From: Citrus sinensis | Taxonomy: Eukaryota; Streptophyta; Magnoliopsida; Sapindales; Rutaceae | NCBI RefSeq assembly: GCF_022201045.2 | Contig: NC_068557.1 | Coordinates: 7,564,001-7,628,000, forward strand | Direction: 5' to 3' | DNA: 64,000 nucleotides | Shown here: piece by piece, positions 1 through 10,522 of the stretch | Numbering within the stretch: position 1 is the first letter of the stretch | How the letters are laid out: each line of letters starts with the position of its first letter | The notes under the pieces: generated by a model | Seen by the model: the letters and a program-made list of their open reading frames with translations, nothing else | Database searches by the model: none | What the model was told of the DNA's origin: nothing | Position numbers and translations under genes: made by a program

Positions 1-16
1 AAGTGGAGGAGAGCTA

Positions 17-231
17 ATGTCAAAAAGTGCATCAGAGATTTGGGAATTCTTCCAGCGACAAGCGGATAATTCCCAACAACGGAGTCGATCACTCAGGAAT
101 ACTAGACGAATTAAGGGAGTAAATGAGGTTCAAATTGGCGAGTCAACTTCGGGAATCAAAGAAGTCAAGGAGATGGTTGAAGGTCTTGCTCGACAAATAG
201 CATCGTTATCGACTGCTAAATCAACAGAATG
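17..231 (+). pseudogene. Truncated Ty3-type retrotransposon gag fragment
   Basis: A 75-codon reading frame resembles the C-terminal half of plant Ty3/gypsy Gag. It has a helical segment with a polar, Asn/Gln-rich start, then a stretch of the type 'VEGLARQIASL' that normally lies just before the CCHC zinc knuckle. The frame reaches the first pair of knuckle cysteines (Cys-Val-Val-Cys) and then stops, because an LTR begins at that point. There is no protease, reverse transcriptase or integrase downstream. I read this as the left part of an internally deleted element. The family assignment rests on general Gag character, not on a database match. Confidence 0.5.
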
Positions 232-1617
232 TGTTGTGTGTTAGAAAATGTATATTTATAAAGGAGAAAACCATCATTTTACATCTCAAATCTTACTAAC
301 AACTCTTACTTTTATATATTTAACCTTCTTGTGATGTAATTACATGTGTGTTATTTTAATTAAGTATTTTATGTATTTTAGGGGCATTATAGTCATTTCA
401 CAATAAAGGAGAGATCAGACGGCAAAACGGACATCACTTTTGAACTCAGGACGGTCGAAAACCTTAGGAGGAGCATAAAAGGAAAAATGACACTATTCAC
501 ATGTACGGTACTATTCACGTATACGGAACTGTATATGTTACTGTTCACGGCACTGTTCACATAGACGGATCGATGACGTGGCATTGACCGATGATGTGGC
601 ATTGACTGATGAGGTGTCACGATCCTGTTGGACTAAAATTCTTATGTACTGTTGATGGTGACGTGGCAGCATATTAGTGGATGAAAAATCTCGCGTACGG
701 TGCATGCATCACACAGGATTATTTTCAACCAAACCGCGTTACTGTTCATCCGAGTCAAACCGCGTTACTGTTCATCCGGGTCAAACCGTGTTACTGTTCA
801 TACGCGTGGTCAAACCGTGGACTGTTGACTGATGACGTGGCGAAATCCTGAGCGTCCAAACTGTTTTTAATCCGATGGCCATGATTTACTCCATGTATCT
901 ATAAAAAGGGGGCCTCCCCCCCTAATTGGAGATCTCTGAATCCATTTTTGGGATCCATTTTCTGTAATTCCCTCTCCATCTTGTATTTTCTTCGTATTTT
1001 AATAAATTCCCATTTTGCCCCTAGTTCAATTATGAGTGGCTAATTTTCTTTCAAGCTTGGGTTGAAGGTGAAGTCTCAACATGTGTCATGGGCTTTATTT
1101 GGTAAATTTATTTTCTTTTCCCCTCTAGTTTTTGTGGATGATTTGACTTATCGTCGACAAATAATACTGATCTTGTCTAGATACCGCCTTGGTTACACCG
1201 GCTCTCTAGTATAAGATTATTATTATTTGGCACGATAAGCCCTTAGCACCATATTGATTAGAGCGTGGTTCATGAGGTGTGGATTCCCCCCTCATGATTT
1301 AATTGGCATTAATACGGATTATTTAGCCCATGATGCATGTTGATACGGATCCAGATACCCAAGTACGTCATTTCAATAGATCTTCGCTTCAATTTATTCT
1401 CGTCATTTCAATTCCAATTTCAGAATTTATTATCGCCATTTTAATTTAAGTTTTAGCATATTCCAAATCATTTCCACCAAAAAATCCAACCACCCATTTA
1501 CAAAATTAATTCTATACACAATTAAAATCCACCTCCTCGTGGGATCGACACTCGTCACCATTAGTCTATACTACAACAGATTCGTGCGCTTGCGAGTACA
1601 TTAAAATTTGCACAACA
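232..1617 (+). mobile_element. LTR of a Ty3-type retrotransposon (3' or solo LTR)
   Basis: The segment starts TGTTGTG and ends CACAACA, a perfect 7-bp terminal inversion with the TG...CA ends expected of an LTR. Inside are a TATA box (TATAAAAA at 900-907), an AATAAA at 1001-1006, and near the end the block 'GGGATCGACACTCGTCACC' followed by 'GATTCGTGCGCTTGCGAG'. That block is a familiar U5 signature of plant Ty3 LTRs. The U3 part (about 480-850) is full of short repeats with the core TACTGTTCA and GACGTGGC. No tRNA primer-binding site follows 1617, so this is a 3' LTR or a solo LTR. I could not find a target-site duplication. Confidence 0.75.
480..850 (+). promoter_or_regulatory. Repeat-rich U3 region with ACGTGGC and TACTGTTCA motifs
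   Basis: The motif ACTGTTCAC/T or a near variant recurs about eight times. Three copies form an approximately 27-bp tandem unit at about 733-812 (ACCGCGTTACTGTTCATCC type). GACGTGGC occurs at 575-582, 661-667 (as TGACGTGGCA) and 834-841, with a degenerate GATGTGGC at about 592-600. ACGTGGC is the core of plant ABA-response elements and is also a bZIP site. The position just upstream of the TATA box at 900 fits an LTR promoter. Any function is inferred from the motif only. Confidence 0.4.
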
Positions 1618-1639
1618 CTTACTATTTTACCCTTGATGA

Positions 1640-2995
1640 TTGTTTGACATTGATAATATGAATACCTTTAATTAATTAAAAATTAAATTAGAATGATGAG
1701 AAATAGCGATTAACACTAGAAAGTGTACATTTAATAAAAGTTCAAATTATTATTTTTCACTTACAATGTTGATAATACTAACGATTTCATTATATTTATA
1801 AATCTCTAACTTATTTTATGAATTATTTAGTTTTATTTGTTTTTAAGTATAATTTTTGTGTTTTGCAGGAAAATCCTAAAATTATGGTGCTTCAATCAGG
1901 AAAACGGACGTGAAATTTGGATGTTAGAGGTTCAAAAGCCTTTGGACGAATTCTAACCCTTTGATTCGTTATTATTTCTGAGTGGCTGGGATGATGCCAT
2001 GTGTTTGAGCTTCCGCGCCCTTTGTTATACTAGATCTAGCACACCAAATTTGGTAGTTCAACCACCTTGATAAATGAACAAAAGGAGGCTTAAACTTTGA
2101 CTTCAATTTTAGCCATTAGTTATGTTCAATCTAATGATCATAATGATTGCAATTGAAGACACTTTGATTGAATTACTAATTCTCATTGTAAGATTGTGAT
2201 TTAAGCTCACAAAAAATATTATGTAAATACCTACACTTGATCACGCAAAATTTGCCTATATAAAGGCAAGAGCTCTTACAATTGAGAGTGTGCTAGATTT
2301 TGGGAGAAAGAAGAAAAGTAGAGAGAATTGTGTGTTGGATTTTAGGAGTCAACATTTTGGGTGTAAATCTAGAGTTAATTTTAAGAAAAAAACATCTCTT
2401 TTTTTTCCCTTTATTTTCAATTTTCTTGTACTATACTTTACAAAGTTTATTAAATAAAATGAGTATTTTCTTTTTAAATATGAGTAGTTAAATTTTCTAA
2501 ACTGAGATGAAATGTGAAGCTTAAGGAATTAAATCGTGGAATTAATTACTCTCCCAAGTAAGTTTTAAATTTATTTTATTTGTTATATGCTTATAATTTG
2601 TATTCCTTTTTACCGGTTACTTTTATGTCATGTTAATTTGTAGATTTAGATCTCCTTGAATCTATATGGAATATTTTCATAATGTCGTCACTTCAATATA
2701 GCTGTGACACATTAGGTACTTGATCCCCATATTTATCTATACAAATTAATGGTTAATTAATAATTAATTGGTAAAAGAAATATAAAATAAAATATGAGAG
2801 TATTATGACCATAATTTGAAAATTAAGAGTAGATTGCATAACTATAGCATTTTTCTAGATTGGTCTCTATTAATTGTTTTTCTGCAATTAATTTTTGCTT
2901 GATAATTAACTAATAAATTTAAGGATTCCTTGTGATTCGACCCTGAACTCACTGTATTATATTATAACTAAACACTCTTATATTGATGAGTAATT
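1640..2995 (+). mobile_element. Second, diverged Ty3-type LTR (approximate limits)
   Basis: The region has the layout of another LTR: a U3 block starting near 1865 ('GGAAAATCCTAAAATTATGG' type), a TATA box at 2257-2265 (TATATAAAG), a run of conserved type near 2480 (ATGAGTAGTTAAATTTTCT), and the U5 signature 'CCTTGTGATTCGACCCTGAAC' at about 2928-2950. The order of signals parallels the LTR at 232-1617, but sequence identity between the two is low, so they are different families. I could not fix the ends or find a TSD. Confidence 0.4.
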
Positions 2996-3012
2996 ATGAG
3001 TAATCTCAAATA

Positions 3013-3190
3013 GCAAGAGAATTGTCATAATTTTTAATTAATTCCAATTTTTTAAATTTATTAAAAATTAAATGAAAAATTAATATATATATATATATAT
3101 ATATATTTCATGTTTTTTGCATTTAATTTTTCAATTAACTCTGAAATTTTTTTTCGGAATTAATTGGAAAATTATGAGAATTCCCTTACT
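3013..3190. repeat. Fold-back element with (AT)n loop
   Basis: An arm beginning 'GCAAGAGAATTGTCATAAT' at 3013 is repeated in inverted orientation, ending 'ATTATGAGAATTCCCTTACT' near 3190. Homology extends through AT-rich stem sequence on both sides of an (AT)n run at about 3086-3107. Size and shape suit a MITE-type hairpin. No clear target duplication was seen. The rest of 2996-4173 is AT-rich and shows no gene. Confidence 0.45.
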
Positions 3191-4183
3191 CTTTCTAATA
3201 CGTTTAGATTTAATTTTTCAATTATCTATGATTAAAAACTTATTCAATTAATTAAATAACCAAATGTATTCATATTCCCAACATCAAAGAGCCACCAAAA
3301 ATAAAATGATAAGATCAACAAAAATATTGACAGGTTTGGATGTGTTTTCGATTTTGATTTGTTTAGTCAAACAATAAGTAAGTATCTCTCTTTTTCCCTT
3401 TATAATCACAACATTTTTTTTAACAGCAGCCATGACTTAATTAAAATTATTTTTAATAAATTGAAATTATTTTAAATAAATATTTTTATTAACATTATTT
3501 TTAATAAATAAATAATCAGTTTTGGATTAAGCTATGAGTCTATGACTTATTTTTAATAAATAATTATTTTTTAACAGCTATGACTTATAATTGACCTAGG
3601 TTAGTTTTTTTTTTTAACAGTAACTATAACTACCACATTTTTTTAACAATAAGACTTTTAGTCATTTTCTTGTACATCCTTTAGAGTAATTGAGAACTTG
3701 ATTTGTTTTGCTTTTTGTATTTTGTGATATATTTTCTTCTTAAAAAATTAACGCTTCTTTCACAAAGTTTTTGACATAATTTAGGAAAGTACTAAACTAT
3801 TCCATGTCTTATTACTAGTTTTATTTATTTATTTATAAGTAAAAGATTGCTGCTTTCAAAATGATCTGTCTATGCAATAACGATAGGTGCTTTCCAGGCA
3901 AAGATGATTGGTTGTTCGGAGCCTGCAGATGCTTGGATATTTAATAAAAGACATCTCATTTTGCCATGTCGGGTTCACTTTAACTTTCTGATCCTTCCAA
4001 GTGTTTATATTCTGTGTTTCTAATTAGTATGAGGAGTTTATTTAGTAACCTAGGTCAATTATACAACAGGTATAGATAATTTCCCTGAGCTTATGCTTCT
4101 TAATTTAATGGAATATTAAAGAAAAATTCACATTTTGCCAACTCATCTGCATTTTACGCTGACTTTTAAAGGATAAACAACGA

Positions 4184-4596
4184 CATTTTTTTTTTTTTTT
4201 TTTATGACATGAGATTATTGCTCAAATTACAACTTATATTACATGAGAGTATAATTGATATGTACAATCATATATATATATATATATACTGAAACCTGTT
4301 GACATTAATGCTGATATAACACCGCTCATATTTTTAACCCTCTCAAATATTCGAGGGACGTCAAACTCCCAGCCTGGGATTGCCTTCACTCAAGCTCCCG
4401 TTTAGATTTTTAACCCTCTCAAATATTCGAGGGACGTCAAACTCCCAGCCTGAGAGAAAGACTGTCTTCACTCAAGCTCTGGGACTCCAAGGAATGACAT
4501 TTAAAAAAAATCCCTATAATACGCCTGCGGAGGCTCGAACCCCTTCCCTCACATTTGTGAGGGAGTGGCTCTAGCCACTTGCTAAGCCCAAGTGGT
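4184..4596 (-). mobile_element. tRNA-derived SINE, minus strand, with target-site duplication
   Basis: The insert is flanked by a perfect 10-bp direct repeat, TAAACAACGA, at 4174-4183 and 4597-4606. At the left end lies a T-run (about 4186-4203), which is the A-tail when read on the minus strand. At the right end, read on the minus strand, the head holds an A-box-like TAGCAAGTGG and a good B box GGTTCGAGCC (the reverse of GGCTCGAACC near 4532). These are the pol III promoter parts of a tRNA-like SINE. The body carries a roughly 78-bp internal tandem duplication (see separate entry), which explains its length of 413 bp. Family name unknown. Confidence 0.7.
4330..4476. repeat. Internal tandem duplication of about 78 bp inside the SINE
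   Basis: The segment starting 'TTTTTAACCCTCTCAAATAT' at 4330 recurs almost unchanged at 4408. The two copies share the text down to 'CCCAGCCTG' and then diverge. Both lie within the SINE body. Confidence 0.75.
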
Positions 4597-4727
4597 TAAA
4601 CAACGAAATTTCTAATTTTCAATTTCATTGAATTTAAGGCTTAAAACATGTGGCCATTCGGCACGCTTCGAATTTTAAGTATTCAACCCAACAACATTGA
4701 TTGGTAGAGGCACAATGTAATCTAATA

Positions 4728-4737
4728 TTTATATAAG
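4728..4737 (+). promoter_or_regulatory. Putative TATA box of the first glycine-rich gene
   Basis: TTTATATAAG lies about 52-60 bp before the ATG at 4789. The spacing allows a short 5' UTR, whose sequence (TCATCATCTACA...CTAGAGGAAGTGAAAAA) is also conserved before the second copy. Confidence 0.4.
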
Positions 4738-4788
4738 TGGTCCTTTCATCATCTACATGACTAGAGGAAGTGAAAAAAGATTGCAAAG

Positions 4789-5079
4789 ATGGCAAGAGAG
4801 CTCTTGGTTCTTGCTGCTGCAGCTCATGCAGAAAGCAACTTTGGGGGAATTTTCTTGCTTTGCATGGTTGTTGCTTCTTTCTCAATGATATCAATGGTCA
4901 TATTCGCTTGTGGTGATGACGGTAGCCCCAAGAAAAATCGAACAAGTGGCGGTTTTGTTGGCGGAGGAGCAGGACTGGGAGGATTAGGTGGCGCAGGAGG
5001 TGGTGGATGTGGTGGCGGCGGCGGCGGTTGCGGTGGCGGAGGTTGTGGCGGAGGTGGAGGGGGTGGTGGGGGTTGTTGA
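4789..5079 (+). CDS. Small glycine/cysteine-rich membrane protein, copy 1
   Basis: An intronless 96-residue protein. Residues 1-16 are a short N-terminal stretch (MARELLVLAAAAHAES), 17-42 a hydrophobic segment ending in ACG that should span a membrane, and 43-53 a charged hinge with GSPKKNRT. The rest is a tail made almost wholly of glycine with spaced cysteines (GGGCGGGG type). A cleavable signal is possible, but a single-pass anchor fits better because the hydrophobic segment starts late. The start is set by the ATG shared with the copy at 5780. Plant proteins of this shape are usually called glycine-rich or hypothetical transmembrane proteins, with no proven role. The gene is the left member of a tandem pair, and a third, broken copy flanks the copia insertion at 10.2-16.9 kb. 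Confidence 0.75.
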   Translation: MARELLVLAAAAHAESNFGGIFLLCMVVASFSMISMVIFACGDDGSPKKNRTSGGFVGGGAGLGGLGGAGGGGCGGGGGGCGGGGCGGGGGGGGGC

Positions 5080-5670
5080 AGAATAAGGGAATAGAAAAGA
5101 AAAGTACATGTAGATAAATAAAATGAGCTTACAGAACTCTTCTTCTATTAATTAGCCTACCAGTCCAGTTAGTTATCGGTGTTAGCTTGTTCTATATATG
5201 TTGTGGTTGATTAATATATCTCTTTGGTGATTGATGTATCTCTTCATGTATATTTATATACGCACAACGTGCTGGTTTGTGATATTTATCGACTTAAATA
5301 ACTCTATTTTTAGTTTATTCTCTGTTGAAGAACCATAAGTATTGTATTTTGCAAATTATTTAGAAATTGACCCAACACACCTCCGTTTTAGTAGATAATA
5401 TTCACATGTTGCCAATTCATCGAATACATTTTGGGCTGACTTATCAATGGACAATCAATTACTTTTCTACGGTTACTTTGATTCGATAACTCCCTCATAA
5501 AGAATATTTACAATGAAAATGCTTGAAACTTCAAATCAAACCTCAAGTACTTGAAGCTTCATAGAATTTTCAGTTACGTAACTCTTATTGACTGAAAGAC
5601 AAGTCAATTAAGCGCGCACTTAGACGGCACGTTTTTGAATTCCATGTCTTCAACACCACAACGATACAAT

Positions 5671-5678
5671 TATAAAAG
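5671..5678 (+). promoter_or_regulatory. Putative TATA box of the second glycine-rich gene
   Basis: TATAAAAG is 102 bp before the ATG at 5780 and is followed by the conserved 5' leader (TTCTTTCATCATCTACA). Confidence 0.4.
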
Positions 5679-5779
5679 AACGTTAATTGATTGATTGATG
5701 CACAATGTCACGTATACATAAGTTGTTCTTTCATCATCTACACGGCAAGCCGCTAGAGGAAGTGAAAAATATTTCAAAA

Positions 5780-6094
5780 ATGGCTAGAGAGCTCTTGGTT
5801 CTTGCTGGTGCTGTCCATGCAGAAAGCTACTTTGGGGGAGTTTTGTTCCTTTGCATGGTTGTTGCTTCTGTCTCAATGATATCTATGGTTATATTTGCTT
5901 GTGGTGATGACAGCAACCCTAAGAAACGTCGAACTGATTATGGGGGTGGAGGTTGTGGAGGAGGAGATGGAGGTTGTGGAGGAGGAGGAGCTTGCGGTGG
6001 TGGAGGAGATGGAGCTTGTGGCGGCGGAGGGTGTGGTGGTGGTGGTGGAGGAGGAGGAGGAGGGTGTGGTGGCGGGGGCGGTGTGACTTGTTGA
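5780..6094 (+). CDS. Small glycine/cysteine-rich membrane protein, copy 2
   Basis: A 104-residue paralogue of the gene at 4789. An in-frame ATG exists at 5705, but the 25 residues it would add have no counterpart in copy 1, where the same region is untranslated leader, so I place the start at 5780. The N-terminus (MARELLVLAGAVHAES), hydrophobic segment (residues 17-42) and ACGDDSNPKKRR hinge match copy 1 closely. The glycine tail is longer, with about eleven cysteines spaced by runs of glycine, and ends VTC. The tail is built from GGN-type codons and its antisense strand is open, which explains the spurious reverse frames there. Similarity of the upstream regions shows that the two genes arose by tandem duplication. 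Confidence 0.75.
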   Translation: MARELLVLAGAVHAESYFGGVLFLCMVVASVSMISMVIFACGDDSNPKKRRTDYGGGGCGGGDGGCGGGGACGGGGDGACGGGGCGGGGGGGGGGCGGGGGVTC

Positions 6095-6692
6095 AGGGGG
6101 AAAAAAATGATAAAAACAAGTAGATAAATAAATTGAATAAACTTTTCTTCTATTTATTCTAGTTATTGGATTTGGCTTCTGTGCTGTTGTTGATAGTTAT
6201 TTCTTTTTGGTAGTTGATGTATACATCTCCATTTACATTTATCTTGTACTCACATGCTGTTGGTCTCTGTTACTTTTCAATGTAAATGACTAAACAGAAT
6301 TGCAACCCTTTCAGAGCCGGTAGCCGAGTTTCACACAAACTCAGAATGTATCTAGTTCTACCATACCGAAGCCTCGATTGTATGTATTACATACCCGGAA
6401 TACGTCGCTAATGGCAAAATGCTGCAACAATAGCAAGAATGGAAAGCATTTTTCTATTTCATATTTCCATAGAATCCTGAAACGCATCAGAGTAATCAAG
6501 AGTGCAAAAAGTTACATTTTATATTCTTCTCACAACAGAAAACAGAGCTAACAAAACATCATCAGTATCATTTTATACAGAGTTTGTCTACAAAACAAGA
6601 TTTCTCAATTTTCTTCAACTCGAAAGTGTATAGATTCGCAGCTTTAAAAAGCTACACGAGTATTACAATTGGCTGACCAAATACAGAAACAT

Positions 6693-7215
6693 TTAAATCA
6701 GGTGATTCTCTAAGATTTCACCAAGCAGAACAAAGAATTCACTTTTGCAAGTCTTGAAATCCCTTGGAAACATGAGAATTTCTTCCTGCAGATTTTGTTT
6801 TGAAGTAGAAATATCAAAAGAAAACTTCTCCAACATTTGATCATTTTTCCACACATACCTGATAGCCTCCAACTCATTACTTTCTCCCCTCGTGTTTTTT
6901 ATCTGGATCTCCTCAATACGCAACAACAGGCTACATGGCAGATTCTCTAGTTCAACACAATCAACATCTCCAGGATCATACATTCTTCGATCACACACGT
7001 AAAATTTCTTGTGATGAGTGCAATCTTTGCATTCAGGATATTCCTATAAACAGATAATGATCAAATATATCAGAAGAAAAAGCTATTCAATTAAAAACCT
7101 TATTATTTATTGGCTCACCTTCACAATAAGGACTTGGAAATTTGGAGAGCTATTGAGAAAGTGTAGCAGCAACTCCAGATTCAAAGACAATAACGATAAC
7201 AGCCAAATAAGAAAT
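6693..7215 (-). pseudogene. 3' end of an FBD/F-box protein gene (two exons)
   Basis: Two minus-strand exons join in phase: 7215-7119 and 7043-6693. The acceptors are TTTTTTAG and GTTTATAG and the donor is GTGAG. The first gives a leucine-rich stretch ending 'LLHFLNSSPNFQVLIVK', typical of the LRR segment before an FBD. The second (117 residues) reads E-Y-P-E-C... to 'ELEAIRYVWKNDQMLEKFSF' and 'FPRDFKTCKSEFF', which is FBD-domain character. I see no F-box or earlier LRR exons upstream to at least 8 kb, so this looks like an orphaned 3' end, or a gene whose first exon lies beyond the later insertions. The frame itself is intact. Confidence 0.6.
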
Positions 7216-7779
7216 CTAAAAAAATAATTATGGAATGATATATTAGTGAATACTGCTACCCAATAAACTAGCCTATTAGGTGGAGTAATCTATCCTAAAT
7301 ATAAACTTAAGTAACTCTCTTTTACTAGCCAATGTAAGACACAATTCAACAATACCCCTTCAAACGAAACCACCATCGGATCCGTGTCTTTTTGTCCGAC
7401 ACACCTAATTTGTTTTACCAATATAAGAGTTTTTACTTTTCTTCTTTGAATTGAGTGTCTTATTTAATTAATGTGGGTTGTTTTACAACTATGGTTGATG
7501 TTGAAAACGGAGATAATAAGAGTAACATAATGACTCTGAGAGTATGTTGATCTTGATGCTGTGGTGATATGTTTTTTTATTAGAGCTAAAAAAATGAGAT
7601 TTTAATTTACAGTTACTCATCTTTTGCATGTTCCATTGTTGTAATCATTGGATGTAAAATGAAAAAAAAAAAATTGCATGTGAATCTACATATTTGTTAT
7701 CAAATGTTGTCATTGAAAAATGACTATCTATTGTGTGCATGAGTTAAAAAGGAAGAAAGAATTTGAATTGCTTATCCTT

Positions 7780-8515
7780 GTGCACAAATATGTCGACTAT
7801 GAAGTAAAAGAGGACTGTATGGAAATGCACCTTAGATTGGATATTGGTAAAAATGAATGATTCTGATTTTTAACTTAATTATTATTTGTTGTAGATTGTC
7901 ATAACAAGTTTGATGTATTTAAATAATTGCAAGTCATAAAAAGACAGTAAATTTCAAGTATAAAGCATTCCCGTTTTATGAAAGATTTATGTTTGATTTA
8001 TGGTAAAGATCATGCAACTAAAAAAACATAGAGGCCGTTGCAGATGTTATCAAGAAAATTGAAAAGGCAAGAGTAAGCAAAGAAGCTGAAGGAGGAGAGA
8101 ATTTGAATTTTGAGGGTTTGCAAGATGATATGGATGATAGTATGTCTATTTCACATGCTCCAAAAAAGCGCCCAACAACTTCAAATAGCTCATCAAGAAA
8201 ACGGAGGAGAACTGAAGATTTAGAAGAGAATGGAGAGTCATTTAAAGAGTTAACAACTCTTTTTGTCACGGAAATGAAAGAAACTTCAAGTCACTTAAGT
8301 TGAGCTCTAGGGAAGAAATCAATGACAAATAAGTAGGATTGAGTGATGAGTTGAAGAAGATTGGTATTCTTACAATGGTAGAACGCCTTAGAGCCACCAC
8401 GTTAATTGTTCGTGATAATGCCGCACTCAATGTTTTTCTTATAGTCGTTATGATGAGGAGCAAAAAGCGTGGGTTAAACTTTTCCTTAGCGGTGAATTTA
8501 AATAATTTTAGGCTT
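7780..8515 (+). pseudogene. Decayed Myb/SANT-like (PIF/Harbinger-associated type) gene
   Basis: Scattered frames read like the plant Myb/SANT-like proteins often found with PIF/Harbinger transposons. The pieces are a 'GKDHAT' block at about 8002-8019, then an acidic/basic segment with PKKRP...SSSRKRRRTED (8158-8218), then 'ELKKIGILTMVERLRATTLIVRDNAALNVF' (from about 8345). The pieces are in different frames and separated by stops and indels. No DDE transposase was seen nearby. The open piece at 8103-8303 is a fragment, not a gene of its own. Confidence 0.5.
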
Positions 8516-10152
8516 ATTATTATTTTGATAATTTATATTAGGTCTGTTGTTGTTTTGATGCACTCATTTTAGATTTACTATTGCTTTAATGCACTCATTT
8601 TAAACTTTCTGTTGTTTATGGAACTTATAACTCATTTTAGACTTATTATTGTTTTGATATACTCATTTTCTGCATATAGTTATTTTGATTTTTTTGATTA
8701 TCAAAATTTAGAAGCATTTAAATTTTATAAGGTTATGTTCTACAATACCCACCCTTGATCATTGCTATTAATAAGTATAATAAATCCTGAATCTTTTTAG
8801 GACATTCTAACATTGAAAAAATGTTTATAAGTTGACAAAAGTTTAGTACTGACATTAAATTATATTTACGTACTAATATTAATAGTTTAATATTTAAAGT
8901 AAAGGGTAAATTTGTTCAAAAATGAAAATGGTAATTTTATGTTAAATCAAACAATGAAATTTAATTTCCCTATTCCCTTCCTTTCCTTTCTTCTCCCTTT
9001 TGTTGCATTTCCCTCCTCTCATTTCTTTTCTTTTCTTCAAACCAAATGTCATCTAATCTCCTAGTCTCCCCATTGTATATAAATAGATTTTTAAGATGAA
9101 ATGTGGGCACTCCACTGGTGGTAAAATTGAAAAATTCAAATTTGTTGAGGAGATCATGAAGCTAATTTTTGGCATGTTTAACATTTTAGTGCTGTAAAAG
9201 TCATTCTTGATAAATTTGAGGTACCAATTCCACTATTTGATGGATTTGATTAGCTTAGCGTCATAAAGAATATACAATCATGTTTAGATATAAGAAATAA
9301 TATCTTTAGGGAGCATTACAGCTAGTTCTGATACTGGGAAGAATGTCTTTAGTACTCTTAAAGAGTTGCACCTTATTAATTGAGGCTCTTAAACACTTGC
9401 ATAGACGGTTATGAAAAGATATTATTAAATGATAAAAATATAAAAAGTACAAATAAATTGTGTAAGTCCAACCATATTTTTATTTCATTTAATGATAACA
9501 TGTCACATCAGTTTGTAAAATATTATAAGTGTGAGTGGCCAGTATCATCATTACTCAATTAAATAATTATAGGGCCTCTGGGACTTATATAAACTAATGT
9601 TGTGTGTGTGTGTGTGTAGTTTATTAAAATATAAAAATACAATATCAAAATTGTATACTAATTATTCATCACTGTAATGGACCTAAAAATTTATATTAAA
9701 TGAGACTTAGTTCAAGAACTTTTAATTCAATTCAAAGGACTTAATTCTTCCAACTATTTGTTCAAGTACATCAAAAACTCAAACTTTACTCTTTTCTTTT
9801 GACATTAAAAAAAATAAAACTAATAAACTATTTTTCTTAAATTGTAGGCTCATTATGTTGAGCCATTGACCATATTTGTGAAAATATAATAATTAAGTTT
9901 TCTAGCTATGCTAGGCACTACACTGAATGGGCCCAATGAAAAAGTAAATGGCATAAAAGCAAAATAGTCAATGTCATAATTTGAATTTTGAACATTTATA
10001 TTCCATTATTGGATATAAAGATGATCCTCATCATTTTTGTGTGGTCATATTAATGCACGCCACATGTGCATTTCACATATAATTTTTGTCAACGGTGCAA
10101 AACATTATCATATAATTTATAATGGTGAACGGGGGAATAAGAGATTGAGGAA
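8516..10152. other. AT-rich intergenic stretch, no gene seen
   Basis: Contains a (TG)n run at about 9600-9618 and short chance frames only. The ORF at 9380 has no recognisable domain. Confidence 0.5.
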
Positions 10153-10194
10153 ATGGCGAGAGTGCATAAAGTGTTTATTAGTGCTGTTGATAGT

Positions 10195-10522
10195 TGAAAG
10201 AAACTAAGAAATGTTGTTTGGCTTAAAAGAAAATTTCAAATGTAATTGTGAATTCTAGAAGTTTCATTCATTCTTCAACTAGTTACATGTACATACTTAT
10301 ATATGCTTACATGTGAATAACAACTTGTAACTAATCTAAATTTATTAACTAACGAGCTAGCTATATTTTGTTACATATGTTTGTGTGTGCAAATAGTAAC
10401 TTTAACAAACTATGTTGAGCTATCATTTTTCTTTAACAACCTTTGCTGACTTGGCATCGTTGAGCTACTTAAGCTTGCTTCTCTTAACTTTTGTAACTTC
10501 TAAGTAATGAGCTACTTTAACA
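10195..10522 (-). repeat. Copia 3' LTR (left copy)
   Basis: 328 bp with TG...CA ends. It abuts the polypurine tract at 10523-10542 and matches the right LTR apart from scattered substitutions and the hAT insertion in that copy. Confidence 0.85.

Noticed and set aside
4500..4596. tRNA-like A and B boxes suggesting a tRNA gene
   Set aside because: No cloverleaf could be folded. The A-tail on the other side and the flanking 10-bp duplication show a SINE instead.
4634..4894. Minus-strand 86-residue frame over the first glycine-rich gene
   Set aside because: It overlaps the real gene and its promoter and is not conserved opposite the second copy.
5705..5779. In-frame upstream ATG of the second glycine-rich gene
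   Set aside because: The extra 25 residues correspond to non-coding leader in the first copy, so the ATG at 5780 is preferred.
5895..6119. Val/Glu-rich frame and minus-strand His/Leu-rich frame over the second glycine-rich gene
   Set aside because: Shadows of GGN repeats in other frames.
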